Below are positions 55,701 through 60,000 of a stretch of 64,000 nucleotides of DNA, piece by piece. Position 1 is the first letter of the stretch. The number at the start of each line of letters is the position of its first letter. Below the pieces are notes generated by a model. It searched no databases and was not told the origin of the DNA. It saw only the letters and a program-made list of their open reading frames with translations. Position numbers and translations under genes: made by a program. Origin of the DNA: Malachius bipustulatus (lineage: Eukaryota > Arthropoda > Insecta > Coleoptera > Melyridae); the NCBI GenBank assembly GCA_910589415.1, contig OU342637.1, positions 28,240,162 through 28,304,161 on the forward strand, in the 5' to 3' direction.

Positions 55701-57038
55701 GTAACGAGCAACCCATCACTATTATTGACCACCGGCCTTTTGACTCAGGACTTAATCGCCCGATCGTGGGTAAATCTATGTCTGTTTTTGTTAGGAATCG
55801 GGTAAATAGAATCAATTTGTAGCTTCACATTTTTCCCTTTAGCTACTAAAGCCGGAAATTAGTCAAAGAGCTTGAAACGTTTAATCGTATCGAAATTCAA
55901 TGCTTGAATTGGCTGCAGGATTAACAAAATTACCTAATAAAATTTTTCTTCACAAGCTGTTTGATGTAATCTGATTATGTAGCTCGTGTTAATAGCATCA
56001 ACGTTACTAATGTATTAGGTAATGTAGGAAATTTATAAAATTAGCTACTCGGTCAATGAGAAAAATGTATACCTACCTAAGTGAATAGATCAGAGGAATT
56101 ATTAATTATTAAAGAAGATTGTTATACTGAAGAAGAAAACAATACTTGAAACAGTATTTATAACATGCCAAGAAGAGAACTTCACGACGATTAGAGTAAC
56201 GAACTTTTCGACGAATTACAAACTTAAGTCAACTTCAAGCCTTACCAGCTCTGAGCATAAACCGGTAACAGCAACTTACAACATTCAATGAGTGGTTTCA
56301 AAAATTATAAAATATAGAACTTCATAAAGTGGACCTGTGCCGAAGCACTAAGATTAAATTCACTCTCTCCTTTTTAGTTCGGCTCTCTATAAGAACTTTC
56401 AAGTCCTCCTAAGATCTAAAGTATGAACTAAGAGGAAAGTCGACTTCCAACAGTAAGCCTTATTACTAGGCCAGGAAATTACTACCTTTCCACGTTATTA
56501 TTGTTTGGAATATTCCAACGTTTCAATGAATTCTGACAAAACTTGCTCGATAAAAGAACTTCCAAAGAATGGGTTGAGTATTCGGGAATATGGTAGAGTC
56601 CCTATAAGGATTGGATCCAGGTACCAACCTCAGGTTACCCATTCTTTAGGTCAAGCAAGTATTGGTTAAAGTAGGCTTTTTGAAGATGCAAGTTATTTGA
56701 ATTACTTAATTTTTGCAAATAAATAATATGACTTAAGTCTTCTTAACTCTTAAATAATTTAATTTTTTTATGAAAAAAGGTTGTTTTAAAGATTTTAAAA
56801 TGTGATATTATACATGGTAATTGGTAAATTACTTACAGGCAATCATTGCTTCGTTTTCAACTATCACAAAGCGTTTCAACTAAATTAATTGCCCCAACTT
56901 GCGGCAATAACACAAACAATTTAATTGAACATTAACTTACTTTATAAGTTATGAGATCTTCAACATGACAAGCCATAATTGCTTCTCTGCCCACTGCAAC
57001 GGTGACATTCGCTATGGGCTCTTTGAATCTGGGATTCT
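22632..57038 (-). CDS. DIP/lachesin-like Ig cell-adhesion gene (nine exons, 5' end missing)
   Basis: Nine exons join in phase to give about 373 residues and a stop. Order: second strand block of Ig1 (cysteine in IMACHVEDL), the rest of Ig1 ([19 protein letters not shown]), Ig2 (cysteines in VALRCVAKG and YLCIASNG), Ig3 (cysteines in [11 protein letters not shown] and [10 protein letters not shown]), a polar linker and a hydrophobic tail. This is the arrangement of Dpr-interacting proteins and lachesin, surface proteins that bind Dpr partners in synapse specification. The tail ([13 protein letters not shown]...) with small residues before it suggests a GPI anchor in place of a cytoplasmic domain. 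The signal peptide exon was not found between 57039 and 64000. The Ig1-splitting intron is 27,529 bp; other introns are 57-2266 bp. The exons show no frameshift, so the gene is probably functional. Which DIP paralog it is cannot be told. Confidence 0.9.
23225..23330 (+). mobile_element. tRNA-derived SINE-like head
   Basis: Phrases resembling Pol III promoter boxes occur in order: gggttggcgagttagtc (A-box-like) and, about 40 bp on, ggggtcaaatccgattc (B-box-like). The same two boxes with a ttggcga core recur on the minus strand at 59915-59990. The tail is not clearly delimited. This could be a diverged tRNA pseudogene. Confidence 0.35.
23492..23880 (+). mobile_element. Penelope-like element remnant, inverted end plus 3' part
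   Basis: Bases 23492-23556 are a reverse-oriented terminus (gtgtaggctttcacggccgg, then the inverse of the ccgggctg...tttcaaaag phrase). From 23557 the forward strand carries the end of the GIY-YIG endonuclease in a broken frame, recognisable as [17 protein letters not shown]; the Glu-containing EAIEIYKH is the conserved late motif. Forward terminal sequence with gtagacgaaatgttcggag and the ccggaatcaattacgattt end follows. It stops about 30 bp from the donor side of DIP exon 23910-23966. Confidence 0.7.
23910..23966 (-). CDS. DIP gene exon 8 of the assembled set (linker)
   Basis: Acceptor tttcacag before 23966 and donor G/GTGAGT after 23910. With one carried base it encodes [19 protein letters not shown], a proline- and glycine-rich linker between Ig3 and the tail. 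The phase matches both neighbours. The short exon is recognised only because the frame continues exactly. Confidence 0.8.
24480..24505 (-). repeat. piggyBac-type right terminal repeat with TTAA
   Basis: Bases 24480-24501 are the exact reverse complement of 18424-18445 and are followed by TTAA (24502-24505). The neighbouring bases inside (aagtgagaaagtgagaaaa) differ from those inside the left end, as is usual for piggyBac subterminal regions. Confidence 0.7.
24540..25270 (+). pseudogene. mariner transposase, deleted and frameshifted
   Basis: Recognisable blocks in order: [11 protein letters not shown] (24633 on), a frameshift, then [20 protein letters not shown] and [16 protein letters not shown] (N-terminal mariner HTH), then after another shift [17 protein letters not shown] and [10 protein letters not shown]. 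The catalytic core is mostly missing. The sequence resumes at [17 protein letters not shown], then [20 protein letters not shown]. Intact mariner has HDNAPAH and a final Asp in PCDF; here the first Asp is Arg and the last is Glu. A run ending gaacacacgtcgtata (to 25270) may be the 3' terminal repeat. The 5' end is not seen. Long dead. Confidence 0.8.
25629..25679 (-). CDS. DIP gene exon 7 of the assembled set
   Basis: Acceptor ctttcag before 25679 and donor G/GTGAGT after 25629. It encodes [17 protein letters not shown] in the frame carried from Ig3. It follows the last beta strand of Ig3 (EGTINVY) and begins the linker. It is separated from the Ig3 exon by a 57-bp intron. Confidence 0.75.
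25737..25886 (-). CDS. DIP gene exon 6 (second half of Ig3)
   Basis: Acceptor cgattgcag and donor ATA/GTGAGT. It encodes 50 residues including [32 protein letters not shown] and TINVY. The DxGxYxC motif (EDYGIYRC) is the F-strand signature of an I-set Ig domain, and its cysteine pairs with that in VTIECHSE of the preceding exon. Confidence 0.9.
25949..26086 (-). CDS. DIP gene exon 5 (first half of Ig3)
   Basis: Acceptor attgccag and donor ACACA/GTAAGT. With the carried base it encodes [36 protein letters not shown] and [19 protein letters not shown]...G is the conserved start of Ig3 in lachesin/DIP proteins, and INYW supplies the Ig core tryptophan. The intron to the next exon is only 62 bp. 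Confidence 0.9.
26222..26350 (-). CDS. DIP gene exon 4 (second half of Ig2)
   Basis: Acceptor tttactag and donor CAGT/GTAAGT. The carried C gives Gln, then [36 protein letters not shown] and [26 protein letters not shown] is a hallmark of lachesin/DIP Ig2. Two potential N-glycosylation sites (NSS, NIT) are visible. Confidence 0.92.
26779..26937 (-). CDS. DIP gene exon 3 (first half of Ig2)
   Basis: Acceptor ttgtttcag and donor AAC/GTAGGT. It encodes 53 codons: [39 protein letters not shown], then [14 protein letters not shown]. [15 protein letters not shown] is the strongly conserved DIP/lachesin Ig1-Ig2 junction; here the first Pro is Ser. The downstream intron is 428 bp. Confidence 0.92.
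27361..28060 (-). pseudogene. Penelope-like element, minus-strand half (linker and GIY-YIG endonuclease)
   Basis: Read on the minus strand: [26 protein letters not shown], then [20 protein letters not shown] (the GIY-YIG motif) and [10 protein letters not shown] frameshift follows, then [11 protein letters not shown] and [18 protein letters not shown], where the catalytic Glu lies. Family knowledge: Penelope retroelements encode an RT followed by this CxC-preceded GIY-YIG nuclease. The reading frame is broken, so it is inactive. Terminal sequence with a possible ribozyme core follows at 27419-27466. The copy abuts a plus-strand RT fragment at about 28060. Confidence 0.85.
27419..27466 (-). 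ncRNA. Candidate hammerhead ribozyme core in a Penelope terminus
   Basis: On the minus strand CTGATGA (27466-27460) is followed by a stem GTCTA ... TAGAC around a short loop, then GAAA. A possible third helix follows (ATGTTT paired with AAATAT around GGAGA), ending in the triplet ATC. These are the ordered elements of a hammerhead. One extra U lies between CUGAUGA and stem II, and stem I is not convincing. Penelope-like elements are known to carry hammerheads in their terminal repeats, which motivates the call. Activity is doubtful. Confidence 0.35.
28061..28910 (+). pseudogene. Penelope-like element, plus-strand half (reverse transcriptase)
   Basis: Blocks in order: [34 protein letters not shown], then after deletion and frameshift [20 protein letters not shown], and [20 protein letters not shown] with the YVDD catalytic motif. 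[11 protein letters not shown] follows, and after an AT-rich interruption with GATA repeats, [19 protein letters not shown] and [19 protein letters not shown], ending in GVYII. The finger and palm regions between LLQ and GVVMG are deleted. It lies head-to-head with the minus-strand half at 27361-28060. Confidence 0.85.
28587..28618 (+). repeat. GATA-type microsatellite inside the Penelope remnant
   Basis: Tandem atagata/gata units with a taaataaa interruption. It separates the RT fragment from the linker-coding part of the same plus-strand Penelope copy. Confidence 0.7.
29204..29411 (-). CDS. DIP gene exon 2 of the assembled set (main part of Ig1)
   Basis: Acceptor ttgttacag and donor GTAG/GTGAGA. 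It encodes [60 protein letters not shown] and [24 protein letters not shown] and [20 protein letters not shown] are essentially the family consensus of lachesin and DIPs. The intron 3' of it (2266 bp) holds the head-to-head Penelope remnant. Confidence 0.95.
30484..30743 (-). pseudogene. Jockey-clade LINE, reverse transcriptase C-terminal remnant
   Basis: Read on the minus strand: [20 protein letters not shown], then [18 protein letters not shown], and [20 protein letters not shown] with a stop at 30486-30484. The (T)YGxxLWG block, the IRDxAxRM region and the closing RRLxRTxPxDL are the C-terminal landmarks of Jockey-type RT proteins. The preceding block (about [16 protein letters not shown]) lies at 31554-31640 on the far side of a solo LTR, so the copy was split by that insertion. 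5'-truncated and dead. Confidence 0.75.
30748..31549 (+). mobile_element. Solo LTR (gypsy-type), 802 bp
   Basis: It begins TGTAACGAATTCCGGGG and ends AATCCCGTTACA, so the tips form TGTAACG/CGTTACA inverted repeats. It is flanked by TAGG on both sides (30744-30747 and 31550-31553), a 4-bp duplication typical of Ty3/gypsy integrases. A TATATAAG box (30866-30873) and an AATAAA signal (31449-31454) fit LTR transcription. No internal region adjoins it, so it is an LTR-LTR recombination product. It interrupts the Jockey remnant. The direction given follows TATA and AATAAA. Confidence 0.85.
31554..31640 (-). pseudogene. Jockey remnant, piece on the other side of the solo LTR
   Basis: The minus strand reads RNS, a stop, then [13 protein letters not shown], matching the (R)KSKLSLxNKLLLY block that precedes TYGxxLWG in Jockey RTs. 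The continuation lies at 30743-30484. Upstream (31641-31870) no further block could be recognised with confidence. Confidence 0.55.
31641..33439. other. No recognisable gene
   Basis: No ORF of note. The short palindromic phrase around 32590-32650 (acatgttatacatgtat...cacgtgc) is AT-rich and not assignable. Confidence 0.45.
33440..34560 (+). pseudogene. RTE-type LINE reverse transcriptase relic
   Basis: The part of an ORF (33276-33722) from about 33440 contains [18 protein letters not shown] and [18 protein letters not shown], followed by a shifted [10 protein letters not shown] region corresponding to CFIDYEKAFD. Later fragments in shifting frames include [21 protein letters not shown] and a long match to [20 protein letters not shown] near 34275. 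These are landmarks of the RTE/craniofacial-type LINE RT. The endonuclease and the YADD core are missing or unreadable. It is 5'-truncated with many frameshifts. Confidence 0.75.
34561..36269. other. No recognisable gene; C16 homopolymer
   Basis: Two overlapping opposite-strand ORFs at 35269-35533 are shadows of each other without known similarity. A run of 16 C lies at 35925-35940. Confidence 0.45.
37185..37220 (+). other. Conserved hairpin A
   Basis: Stem TTCGG/CCGAA continues into CTGGAG/CTCTGG (two G-U pairs as RNA), around the 14-nt loop TTCACATAAGTCGT. The G-U pairs form only if the plus strand is the RNA. The same core recurs at 42690, 42819 and 42880. Confidence 0.6.
37291..37301 (+). 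repeat. Target-site duplication, left copy
   Basis: ATTCTCAGGCT here and at 42667-42677 flank the LINE. The match extends two A further left (37289), which may be shared with the poly(A) tail. Confidence 0.85.
37483..38835 (+). CDS. I-group LINE ORF1, Gag-like nucleic-acid-binding protein
   Basis: 450 residues from ATG. Residues 219-232 form a CX2CX4HX4C zinc knuckle ([14 protein letters not shown]). Residues 238-251 form CX2CX4CX4C and 258-273 CX2CX4HX6C ([16 protein letters not shown]). Three knuckles in a row followed by a short FREAEFI segment and a proline-rich tail are typical of I/Jockey-group ORF1 proteins, which coat the element RNA and carry it to the nucleus. The N-terminal 200 residues probably hold an RRM-like fold, which I cannot confirm. 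The stop TAA is one base before the ORF2 ATG. Confidence 0.92.
   Translation: MGDHSGGAGPPEIFENTNTNVNNVQLNINGEDVTKTANKFTYDITNRYQATDTGPYFVMLEHRDKNIGRLFPIRVGHYLLVDQYLRDNILDIKSVGLNRVKVICNTYETANSLINHQIIMNNNLIAYIPKYYTHKKGVIKMVDTFFTEDYILKAIDSTIKVTEVKRMKRKVYDENTKTTTYVDRQIVILTFLGNKIPGSVRINMVNFPVDPYYYPVVQCFKCLRYGHTSLQCKGKARCKICGEESCTDNPCEKNEKRCIHCKSVDHNAISRTCPMYKKQDNIKKVMATENLSFREAEFIVNNPSYAKITTQNRFSLLSDLHNFPELPEPKKHFQLTKPVPKRPVTQKPSTTQIRKRKAISPLDTPSSPLTNLTPSNRPVLPNPYRDEFIQHREKVLLQVVRFVQEVIQRKENFDENNFKNSIAQILENCFVNDEKMDADNLGDDSEASEY
38837..42553 (+). CDS. I-group LINE ORF2, endonuclease / reverse transcriptase / RNase H
   Basis: I choose ATG 38837 (1238 residues), one base after the ORF1 stop (TAAAATG), over the upstream ATG 38777, which overlaps ORF1. 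APE-type endonuclease: NILQWN, Glu44 in SETW, GDYN at about 140-143, SDH at 215-217. Reverse transcriptase: [43 protein letters not shown] and YADD at 660-663. RNase H: D955 in FTDGS, E990 in TAEAY, D1015 in VSDSK and D1071 in NEMADSA. A Cys/His-rich tail (CPQDN...HIFFNC) follows. RNase H after RT places it in the I group. No stop or frameshift. The protein would nick target DNA and copy the RNA in place. The short stop-start spacing suggests termination-reinitiation. Confidence 0.93.
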   Translation: MTHTKNNKTKLNILQWNTKSLTNKKSVLINLIKDYNINIIVLSETWLKGNTDFTMKGFNLVKKCRQDGYGGVAVFIANGVKFKEIQINNNFGPGIEVCAAEINDGELNVVSIYKPPNIAATSSDWDNLFSQFSSRTFFCGDYNCHHSLWGCIDNSTQGERLIDSLDNNNLIVINDGSPTRITPPGQNPSAVDLTCTSPHMIDGIVWKVLPDSYGSDHYPILIHTAVETEIRKIFPFTKWNASRTDWCDFENGVDLALRDINTTAMTSSGKFEKFCEIVNTISDQTMHINKPFLTSVNRPCWWDSTCTDIIKKRKEALRIYKTSSNWANYLSYKNIEAAAKRLLKQKQRNSWVTYLNKISNNTSISEIWEIIKSISKKNTRQKIQIPPETISKILNSLAPPYVPSKPLISDLCPETRLNAFNKPFNFEELEMSIKTTKNTSPGLDGYTYQMLCKLPESAKLLLLNILNDWWLKGEVIPELKKVVIVLIHKAGKDPALPTSFRPISLMSCFLKTFERMIKLRLEFYLEANSLLPRTQFGYRKGWGTCDALSELITDIQLTFSRNDYLVCFFLDLKGAYDSVNLEILFNELVRIGVDSVSACNLLNIFIGREIYVRNQYNELSGPRLVYNGLPQGSILSPILFNVYTSDLHDKFDNNIKLVQYADDICVYVSRRKYEQCLSDLENVVQTLKKWLSEKGLTMSTEKSAVMCFTRHRLSLGTNIHLAELVIPIVNQYKYLGMVLDPKLLWTRHIQHVKNRCERGVNILKCVSKKSWGAEPKIALMLYRSFIRSIIDYGSILYGSASNTNLKKIDRIQYRAIRLCIGAMKTSPCHAILAEANEPPLYLRRQYLANKYIVRLRTYSSSLVRRINILNTEDLTNPFWIKKNSPPLSTALLATNELSNGIKFQNSLPRFLYNYDFIFSKVTVIYPLYNEMPSCNRAVLWNAINQANGKTIIFTDGSKDRQGVGSAFCIPNRRVVCQSRIPEICSIFTAEAYAIDGSLSWCIDNNIQETIIVVSDSKSVLESIGNQTEKCFKNPLICKIRYSLYRLMRNGCHTIFIWAKAHCGIVGNEMADSAAKEARMSSTFVNTICYLDLFPAFKKNIISEWNRSWAKIASVTKNPYFAIHRTLPTNAPHIFKFNVGKRYSTIITRLKLNHGCFPAHLHKIGIINSPLCPQDNVVADLNHIFFNCVSYLQESQSFIANLLHLKIQLPTSIHVLLTTNDKEVYDLIVDFVVRTGIPL
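42667..42677 (+). repeat. Target-site duplication, right copy
   Basis: ATTCTCAGGCT directly after the poly(A) run, identical to 37291-37301. Confidence 0.85.
42684..42812 (+). repeat. 129-bp tandem repeat, copy 2
   Basis: It starts ggacaattcggctggagtt and ends ggttgaaga, with the next unit beginning gaacaattcgg at 42813. It differs from copy 1 mainly by point changes (g/a in the loop, ccgaac/ccgagt). Confidence 0.85.
42686..42729 (+). other. Conserved hairpin B (longest stem)
   Basis: The stem extends outward to ACAATTCGG/CCGAGTTGT, about nine pairs including one T-G, and then into CTGGAG/CTCTGG. The loop is TTCACATAAGTCAT. The changes relative to hairpin A (aact to agtt on the right arm) improve pairing. 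Confidence 0.6.
42819..42854 (+). other. Conserved hairpin C
   Basis: Identical to hairpin A across 36 nt (TTCGG, core, CCGAA). It begins the third, incomplete tandem copy. Confidence 0.6.
42871..42915 (+). other. Variant hairpin D with a replaced outer stem
   Basis: The core CTGGAGTTCACATTATGTC...CTCTGG is kept, but the outer stem is AGTCGTT/AACGACT (7 perfect pairs) where the other copies have TTCGG/CCGAA. Both arms changed together, so pairing is preserved while sequence is not. Confidence 0.6.
43691..45852. other. No recognisable gene
   Basis: Only short AT-rich ORFs (44624-44827 and 45025-45234, minus) without known similarity. Confidence 0.45.
45853..46549 (+). mobile_element. Second solo LTR (gypsy-type), 697 bp
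   Basis: It begins TGTTACGAATAAATAAAAGG and ends AAATCCGTAACA, flanked by GTAT on both sides (45849-45852 and 46550-46553). The tips form TGTTACG/CGTAACA inverted repeats, like those of the LTR at 30748 but with an unrelated interior. An attaaataaataaa cluster near 46470-46490 may supply polyadenylation. The small ORFs inside (45837-46280) are shadows. No internal region adjoins it. Confidence 0.8.
46554..49230. other. No recognisable gene; (TTTTC)n tract
   Basis: No ORF above background. A pyrimidine microsatellite (ttttc repeats) lies at 49067-49091. Confidence 0.45.
49235..49935 (+). pseudogene. DUF4817-associated DDE transposase relic
   Basis: The first part (49240-49375) reads [40 protein letters not shown], then CE. 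After a non-matching middle, 49620-49930 reads QDGVPPHYF, a shift, then [13 protein letters not shown], a stop and [17 protein letters not shown]. QDGxPPHY and RSPDLTxLDFFLWG are the second and third catalytic blocks of the IS630/Tc1/mariner-like DDE proteins that in insects often carry an N-terminal DUF4817. The first catalytic block (CFSDEA-type) is absent. It is interrupted and dead. The foldback at 3516-4715 may be the terminal part of a related transposon. Confidence 0.7.
50209..51183 (+). CDS. CR1-group LINE ORF1 (PHD finger and coiled coil)
   Basis: 324 residues from ATG. Residues 5-59 form a C4HC3 PHD-type finger (Cys5, Cys8, Cys21, Cys25, His30, Cys33, Cys56, Cys59, with Trp54 before CKEC). 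About 88-155 is a predicted coiled coil ([19 protein letters not shown], then [19 protein letters not shown]). About 160-310 resembles the RRM plus C-terminal domain of L1-type ORF1 proteins ([47 protein letters not shown]). It would form trimers or multimers and bind element RNA. It ends TAA at 51181-51183, in the same frame as ORF2. Confidence 0.88.
   Translation: MPDSCGSCTSIISRSNPGIKCGGRCGRIFHAKCAGLKPEIVAGIVSAAASGVVWQCKECRSVKSPRRSSADSVPCSGSTLLSSSSINNELIERMERMQRGIDESLNFYGDKIDDFAGKMREFADAVKTVAALKGEITTIKKECAELRTQVEYLQQQSRANNIEIVGFPESRSENVVAVVKSIATALDVDLHDDDIDSCHRVATFRESPATSDGMPNRKVNRNIIVRLTTKAKRDKMIGAAKKKKDLNTSMLQFEGSPKRVFINEHLSPYYKILFRQSRQFCKDRNFKYCWVSNCRILIKRNDAARTIAVTSEEILLKLSSSLSS
51208..54096 (+). 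CDS. CR1-group LINE ORF2, endonuclease and reverse transcriptase
   Basis: The open frame reaches 962 residues if read from TTG 51208. The endonuclease begins almost at once ([36 protein letters not shown]). RT follows with [51 protein letters not shown] and YADD at about 682-685. There is no RNase H. No in-frame ATG occurs before about residue 178, past the endonuclease core, and stops at 51181 and 51199 separate it from ORF1 in the same frame. Translation must use a non-AUG start or stop-coupled reinitiation, or this copy has lost its start codon. Confidence 0.85.
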   Translation: MYHLWKVVADFGDLSFYFQNVRGLRSKTGDFYREVCAAEYDVVCLVETWLQDGIGDDELFPANYNVFRIDRDRVLTGKSDGGGVLIAVRDSLSASIEKWSCAGIVEEVWVAVGDGVSSKLLICCVYVPPYATDNCLSEHLSKLEQVILNNKNQCVIVGDYNLSTINWEYSAPDVGCLPMFPSNLMNDTFINTFSILDLHQFNLIKNVRGRVLDLVMSPTLGMRVTHCDAPMVSEDGHHMALDICVKVSITKCLNNRPFKRFNFKKGDYYQINQKLSSYDWRSLFLDKNVNECVNLLYIVLNELIDEHIPSVVCNRGKFPRWFSAGTIKLIREKNKIHRKWKKFRREMDYSDFSQLRRRVKASLKGDYRAYICASEDGLRDNVKRFWSFISGRRRSTKYPSTMHYNGEVASDGPAISGIFSKYFSSVYERADLPVLISKSQSLSSIVLPSVERGWVEAAIGKLDMSKGPGPDGIPAFFIRSCANSIITPLLLLYNVALKQGVFPLKWKIAQVVPVFKSGDKSDVQNYRPISLLSHFGKIFESILTMVLFFDVKNIISRDQHGFFPGRSIVTNIMPFVQSTYDTMERGGSVCAVYTDFSKAFDRVHHLTLLTKLETLGVHGNLLTLLASYLSGREQFVELNCARSPTVAVTSGVPQGSHLGPLLFSLYINDIEQCFKSANFKLYADDMKIYMEVSDETHFRLFQSDLERLDAYCCVNRLKLNPLKCKQITFSRKRDPPCHNLSLSGHNLSIANEVRDLGVLLDSRLTFESHICGVVREAYKMLGFVLRSTREFRRSESVIAVYFSVVRSRLEYASAVWSPMYDRYVQQMERVQRKLIRNLNFRYHKNRGSFSYDQNLSFYRVDSLSLRRSLSGVCFIYKLIYSMVDCEECLSFLNFNCSPYSLRRRHMLYADLTSCSTNFYLNSPLIRCVRHFNEVELASAGSASSSSFLSFKRKAAHFLRLCT
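54346..56940. other. No recognised gene; one unassigned ORF
   Basis: An open minus-strand frame (54720-54995, preceded by a stop, no ATG at its start) encodes about 90 residues such as [19 protein letters not shown] and [17 protein letters not shown]. Composition looks protein-like, but I know no relative and see no clear splice sites. The rest is AT-rich without features. Confidence 0.4.
56941..57038 (-). CDS. DIP gene exon 1 of the assembled set (start of Ig1)
   Basis: Acceptor ctgtgttacag and donor AAA/GTAAGT. After two carried bases it encodes [32 protein letters not shown]. [27 protein letters not shown]..YK is the start of Ig1 in DIPs and lachesin, joining exactly to [10 protein letters not shown] at 29411. 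A glycosylation site NVT is visible. The preceding exon with the signal peptide was not found up to 64000. Confidence 0.92.
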
Positions 57039-60000
57039 CTGTAACACAGCAAAAAGCATCATCCTGTTAAATTTACCTTACAAAATACAGACATCATCAA
57101 ATTTTACAGTAACAGTGGAGTGTTGTTAATATGTTGTTTCTTGGGGTCAAAAAGGTAAAATCCTGAATTACCACGGTCGTATTAAAAAATGTTGGTATTG
57201 ATTTATCTCTATAATTAGTCGGAGGGAAAAAATGCGAGGAAAAATATAGAATTACAAATTTTGCAATATTTTTTGTCATCTTCCATCTTTCTTGACTGCA
57301 AAATTTTTATTCTTCAATTAAAGGTTTTACCTTTTTGATCCCATTACAATTGATAAATGGTCAACAAGCCTGTTCCAAAATATTTCGATTCACTCCCTTA
57401 TTTTGCTACGAATAACTCGAGGTATAACTACTATAAACTATAAATACAAATTTTATTTCATAAACAAGTTACCTACTACAATAAGACATTACTAAGTGTT
57501 CAGTAATAGTCGATCAATCACCCCCAAAGAAAAGCTCCCCGGCATGTAAACGGTCCCTAATTGAATTCCTCCAAGCAATTACATAAGTAGGGCTGCTATT
57601 GATACGAATACCGATAAGTAGTAATCTCATTTGGAGAAAGCCTCTCAAGTAGGTGGGAAGGTGTTTCCACCCTGTTCCTTGCATATCCCGTATGATGGAA
57701 AGGATAGGGAGCACATCGATCTCGCACTGTTTACCTTATTGGTTCACATATCAGTCGTAATAAAACCCCTCTAATCCGACTTTGCTATTACGCGTCAGAT
57801 GTTCTTCAGCGCTAATCTTTTGAAATAAAAGAGAAGAAAAGCCAAGATACAGAATTGGGTAAGTAAATTTATGTTTTGACGTTAAGCAGTTTTTTTTTTG
57901 CATTTTGCAATATAAACTATTTGAGTATAATTTTATTGATTGATGACTATACTTAACCTGGTTCCTACTAAGCTGTTTATTTTTATTGTTATTACGTCAT
58001 CAAGACGTGAATTATTAAGTATTAAGCCATCAAGACGCCATTTTTTATCTCTCTTGAGATTTTTTTTTACGTTTTCTTATACCATACCACCCTCGGTCTA
58101 ATGTAAGAATTATTTTTATAAAAATATTACATTCAGATCGGGATTGAATCATTTTAGTTTAACGGAGCCTGATTCTTAGATTCCGATAATCGAAATAAAA
58201 TTTACTAATTCCAATAAAAGAAAATAACTAATTGGGTTTCAGTGTCGTTGTCAGCTTCAGTTTTAATCTCAATCCCCTTCTGTTTCATTCTAAACGATTA
58301 TCCTTCATAACCGCCTGGCGCATAGAAGAGACAGATTATAGCCATTGATTTTATTAGAGCTGACATGAAGAATTAACCTTTCATTTCTTTTAATTAAAAA
58401 ATATTTTCTACTTATTAATATCACTGGATCCTTACTTAAGCATGTTTCAGAATTAGTAATAAGGTAACCCGGAAATTTGTAAAGTTTTCTTTTTTGACAT
58501 TTTTAATTAAAGACTGCTTTGAGTACCTTTATCATAGGTACAAAGTATCAGTAAAAAGCTAAAAAATTGTTTTTATTAATTATTATTCAAGCAAAAATCC
58601 CTATGCTAACACTTGCTGCAACAGTCATAAATATTATCCTTTCCACTGAGGATTATCTGAAAATTTATTGTGAGATATAAAAGCTTTACGATTTATTTAA
58701 TAAAAAAGACAAAATCGTTAGTATTGTAGATACATAAACGGTCTTGAAATCCCTGGTTCGATACTATCAGTACCTATACCTCTTCTTTTAGATTTTCAAT
58801 TCTTTGTAAATAGAGGGATAATAAACTAAGAACAAAATGTATTTTCCAACCTTGTGCACGTACGACGTACTAGTATCATAGGTATCGTCTTTCGTAGGTA
58901 TCTAAAGAGCTTTGAGGGATCAAAAGACATCTTATGATTTTTACCGAGATCTATTTTCTTCCGTAATGTGTATTCTATCTGTAGCAATAGCAACAAGGAT
59001 TACATGACAGTTTCCTCTATTTCTACAAAATATTATGAAGAAAAGGATAATGTACCTGAATATTATATACAGGATCATTTTATAATGTAAAGTATAAAAA
59101 CTTTAGCTAAAATCAACATTTCGGAAACTAAAAATTATACTTAGAGAATGGTTAAACGGGCAAAAGTGCGCAGAATTGATACTTTTAAGTATTAGCATAA
59201 TGAAACAGAAATTAGGGGTCACTTCAGGGTTACAGAAATATAATGAAAAACTGAAAATCGAGGTTTTTAGCAATACATTTTTTTATTAGGTACCTAATGA
59301 AAATTCTGAACATAAATTTTTCAAAAGTTTTCAAAGCCAATTAGATCCCGGGATTAACAGACAAGTGAAGTCACTGATACCGCATCCAGAAAAGGGGTCC
59401 AAAGAGGGGCCAGCTTCTTTGAAATGAATCTGCGGACTCAACATCATAAGAACGGTGACTGTGGACTCTCGAAATGTATGACATTGTTAAATAACTGAAC
59501 GCTTTAACGTGAATAATTAACCAAAATGTGACATGACCACCACTTCCAGCGCTCTCGAGAGTTCTACTAACACGAATAATGTAATGTAGAAAACAGATAC
59601 GAACAAGGTCAGGTCAGGCCTTAGACCCTTCGTTCTCCAGGCCTTTGGCCCTGAATTTAAGTAGATTTCCGTCTCTGTACGTCCCTGTGGTCACTAAATT
59701 CCGGGCCATAGTTAAAATCTGTCATCTATTTTTGTGTTATTGTTTTTCTATATCGCTTCTGAAGGACCGAGTTTCGCAATCGATACTAAGGCATCCGAAA
59801 TTTGACGTGACTGCGGAATTTTTTTTAGGATTTAAAAATATGCTGATTACTTATGTTAAAAAATAATCTGCTTTCTTGTATAAAAAAAAATTCACATTAG
59901 AAAAAAGATCCTTTCGTGGATTTGAACTCCCTACTATCAAACTGCCAAACTGCATGACCATCGCCAACCCCGCTAAGCTATTAATTGAATTTTTTACCAA

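Larger units (their letters stand above)
29412..56940 (-). other. 27.5-kb DIP intron splitting Ig1
   Basis: Donor GTAAGT directly after the AAA codon at 56943-56941 and acceptor TTACAG before 29411. The intron holds a Jockey tail, two solo LTRs, an RTE relic, a full I-group LINE, a hairpin-repeat region, a DUF4817/DDE relic and a CR1-group LINE. Stretches within it without recognisable content include 29580-30200, 34560-36270, 43700-45850, 46554-49230 and 54350-56940. Confidence 0.85.
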
